Assembly: GCA_030429325.1 (NCBI GenBank)
Contig: JAUICT010000105.1
Coordinates: 1 to 6,995 of the forward strand
Reading direction: 5' to 3'
From: Bacteroidia bacterium
GTDB taxonomy: Bacteria > Bacteroidota > Bacteroidia > Flavobacteriales > Flavobacteriaceae
DNA length: 6,995 nucleotides
The first letter of the stretch is position 1; each line of letters opens with the position of its first letter. The notes under the pieces are model-generated. The model had not been told where the DNA came from. It worked only from the letters and a program-made list of their open reading frames with translations, and searched no databases. The position numbers and the translations under genes were made by a program. Shown here piece by piece: positions 6,490-6,995 of the stretch.

Positions 6490-6891
6490 TTAGTCGTTTT
6501 TATTGTGAAAAGACTTTCGCCACTTTTTAAAGGAAACCCTAAAAATTTTAATTTCCTTCCGAAGCAGGTTTAGATATTCCTTTTCCTTTACGCCATCGCG
6601 TTCCAAACCATTGCAATAGGCTAAAATGTTGCGGGTCATAATGTTGATGTAGCTAAGACTTCGCATCCGTACGGAATAGGAATTGCTCAAGGCAGCTTGT
6701 TCCACTTCTTTGGTAATGAGCAGCGCATCGTTTTTAAGGGATTGGGAGATATCGTCCCGAAAATTGTCAATTTTACGCAGCGATAGAATTTCCTTGTTAT
6801 AGGAAAAATATGAAGCCACAGCTTCGCTCAAATCTCGTAGCGCCAAAGATTTACGGTAGACAACCAGTGAATTTAGAGAACTCTTCTCCAT
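6490..6891 (-). CDS. Hypothetical basic helical protein, possible four-helix bundle
   Basis: I do not recognise this 133-residue protein with confidence. It has no signal peptide and no membrane helix, and almost the whole length looks alpha-helical with charged amphipathic segments: about 6-29, 42-70 (DDISQSLKNDALLITKEV), 74-99 (RMRSLSYINIMTRNILAYC) and 103-128. The C-terminus is strongly basic (FKKWRKSFHNK), which could suit nucleic-acid or membrane-surface binding. The order of helices, with LVVYRKSLAL first and a final LRKEI-type helix, loosely recalls the four-helix-bundle (23S rRNA intervening-sequence protein) superfamily, but its usual signature around the second helix is absent, so this is a guess. 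I start at the ATG at 6889-6891; a GTG at 6925-6927 would add 12 residues. It converges on icmF with an 11-bp gap. Coding potential is supported by the long frame and ordinary composition. Confidence 0.72.
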   Translation of the reverse strand: MEKSSLNSLVVYRKSLALRDLSEAVASYFSYNKEILSLRKIDNFRDDISQSLKNDALLITKEVEQAALSNSYSVRMRSLSYINIMTRNILAYCNGLERDGVKEKEYLNLLRKEIKIFRVSFKKWRKSFHNKND

Positions 6892-6995
6892 GTTTTCATA
6901 GCAATTTTGTCCTATAAAATTACGCACGAATTAAAAATTGTTACTTTGTTTTCAAAAGAGAAAAAGTTATTTTACCTTTAAATATAAATTTTGAA
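6892..6995 (-). promoter_or_regulatory. AT-rich upstream region of the small helical protein gene
   Basis: About 100 bp at the window end is very AT-rich, with no gene of its own visible. Read on the minus strand it has a possible promoter: TTG, 19 bases, then TAATTCG, a poor TAnnTTTG match, placed just before the upstream GTG. If used, transcription would start near or after that GTG, favouring the ATG at 6891. A second gene may start beyond the window on the plus strand. Confidence 0.3.

Noticed and set aside
6491..6517. Possible hairpin (AGTC, bulge, TTTT paired with AAAAGACT) between icmF and the convergent gene
   Set aside because: The stem is short, AT-rich and bulged, with no T run directly after it on either strand; too weak to call a terminator.
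6873..6899. Eight-codon frame (MKTWRRVL) overlapping the start of the small helical protein gene, minus strand
   Set aside because: A tiny overlapping frame is expected by chance and has no ribosome-binding site or other support.

Overview
The window looks like chromosomal DNA of a marine-type Bacteroidota, most likely Flavobacteriaceae. The codon usage, the moderate GC content (estimated by eye), the lack of clear Shine-Dalgarno sequences and the AT-rich gene starts fit that group. The protein families and the style of IcmF fit it too. I cannot name the genus. There are six protein-coding genes, densely packed. I see no RNA gene, CRISPR array, insertion sequence or phage gene, and no gene-free stretch longer than about 170 bp.

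Left third (1-2013): the first gene, on the minus strand and cut by the window edge, encodes the N-terminal 332 residues of a secreted alkaline-phosphatase-superfamily phosphodiesterase. It is divergent from a TetR regulator that resembles BetI. The 170 bp between their start codons holds two related palindromes, one near each gene, which are very probably the regulator's operators. The regulator's stop codon overlaps the start codon of an 80-residue three-helix membrane protein (CBU_0592-like), so those two form an operon. This phosphatase / regulator / membrane-protein unit is the most interesting part of the window.

Middle (2030-2992): purU, formyltetrahydrofolate deformylase, runs on the minus strand and converges on the membrane-protein gene. 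A 14-bp stem with A and T tracts on its flanks lies over the last codons of purU and probably terminates transcription coming from the left. A 114-bp divergent promoter region separates purU from icmF.

Right (2993-6995): icmF encodes a complete 1161-residue fused isobutyryl-CoA mutase: B12-binding domain, MeaI-type G-protein chaperone, then the mutase barrel. Its active-site residues are of the isobutyryl-CoA type rather than the methylmalonyl-CoA type. It converges, with an 11-bp gap, on a small basic helical protein of unknown function. The last ~100 bp is AT-rich upstream sequence of that gene.

Most of the window is ordinary metabolism and I found no clearly new multi-gene system. The best leads are the two-operator divergent control region with its BetI-like regulator, the terminator embedded in purU, and the unassigned small helical protein.
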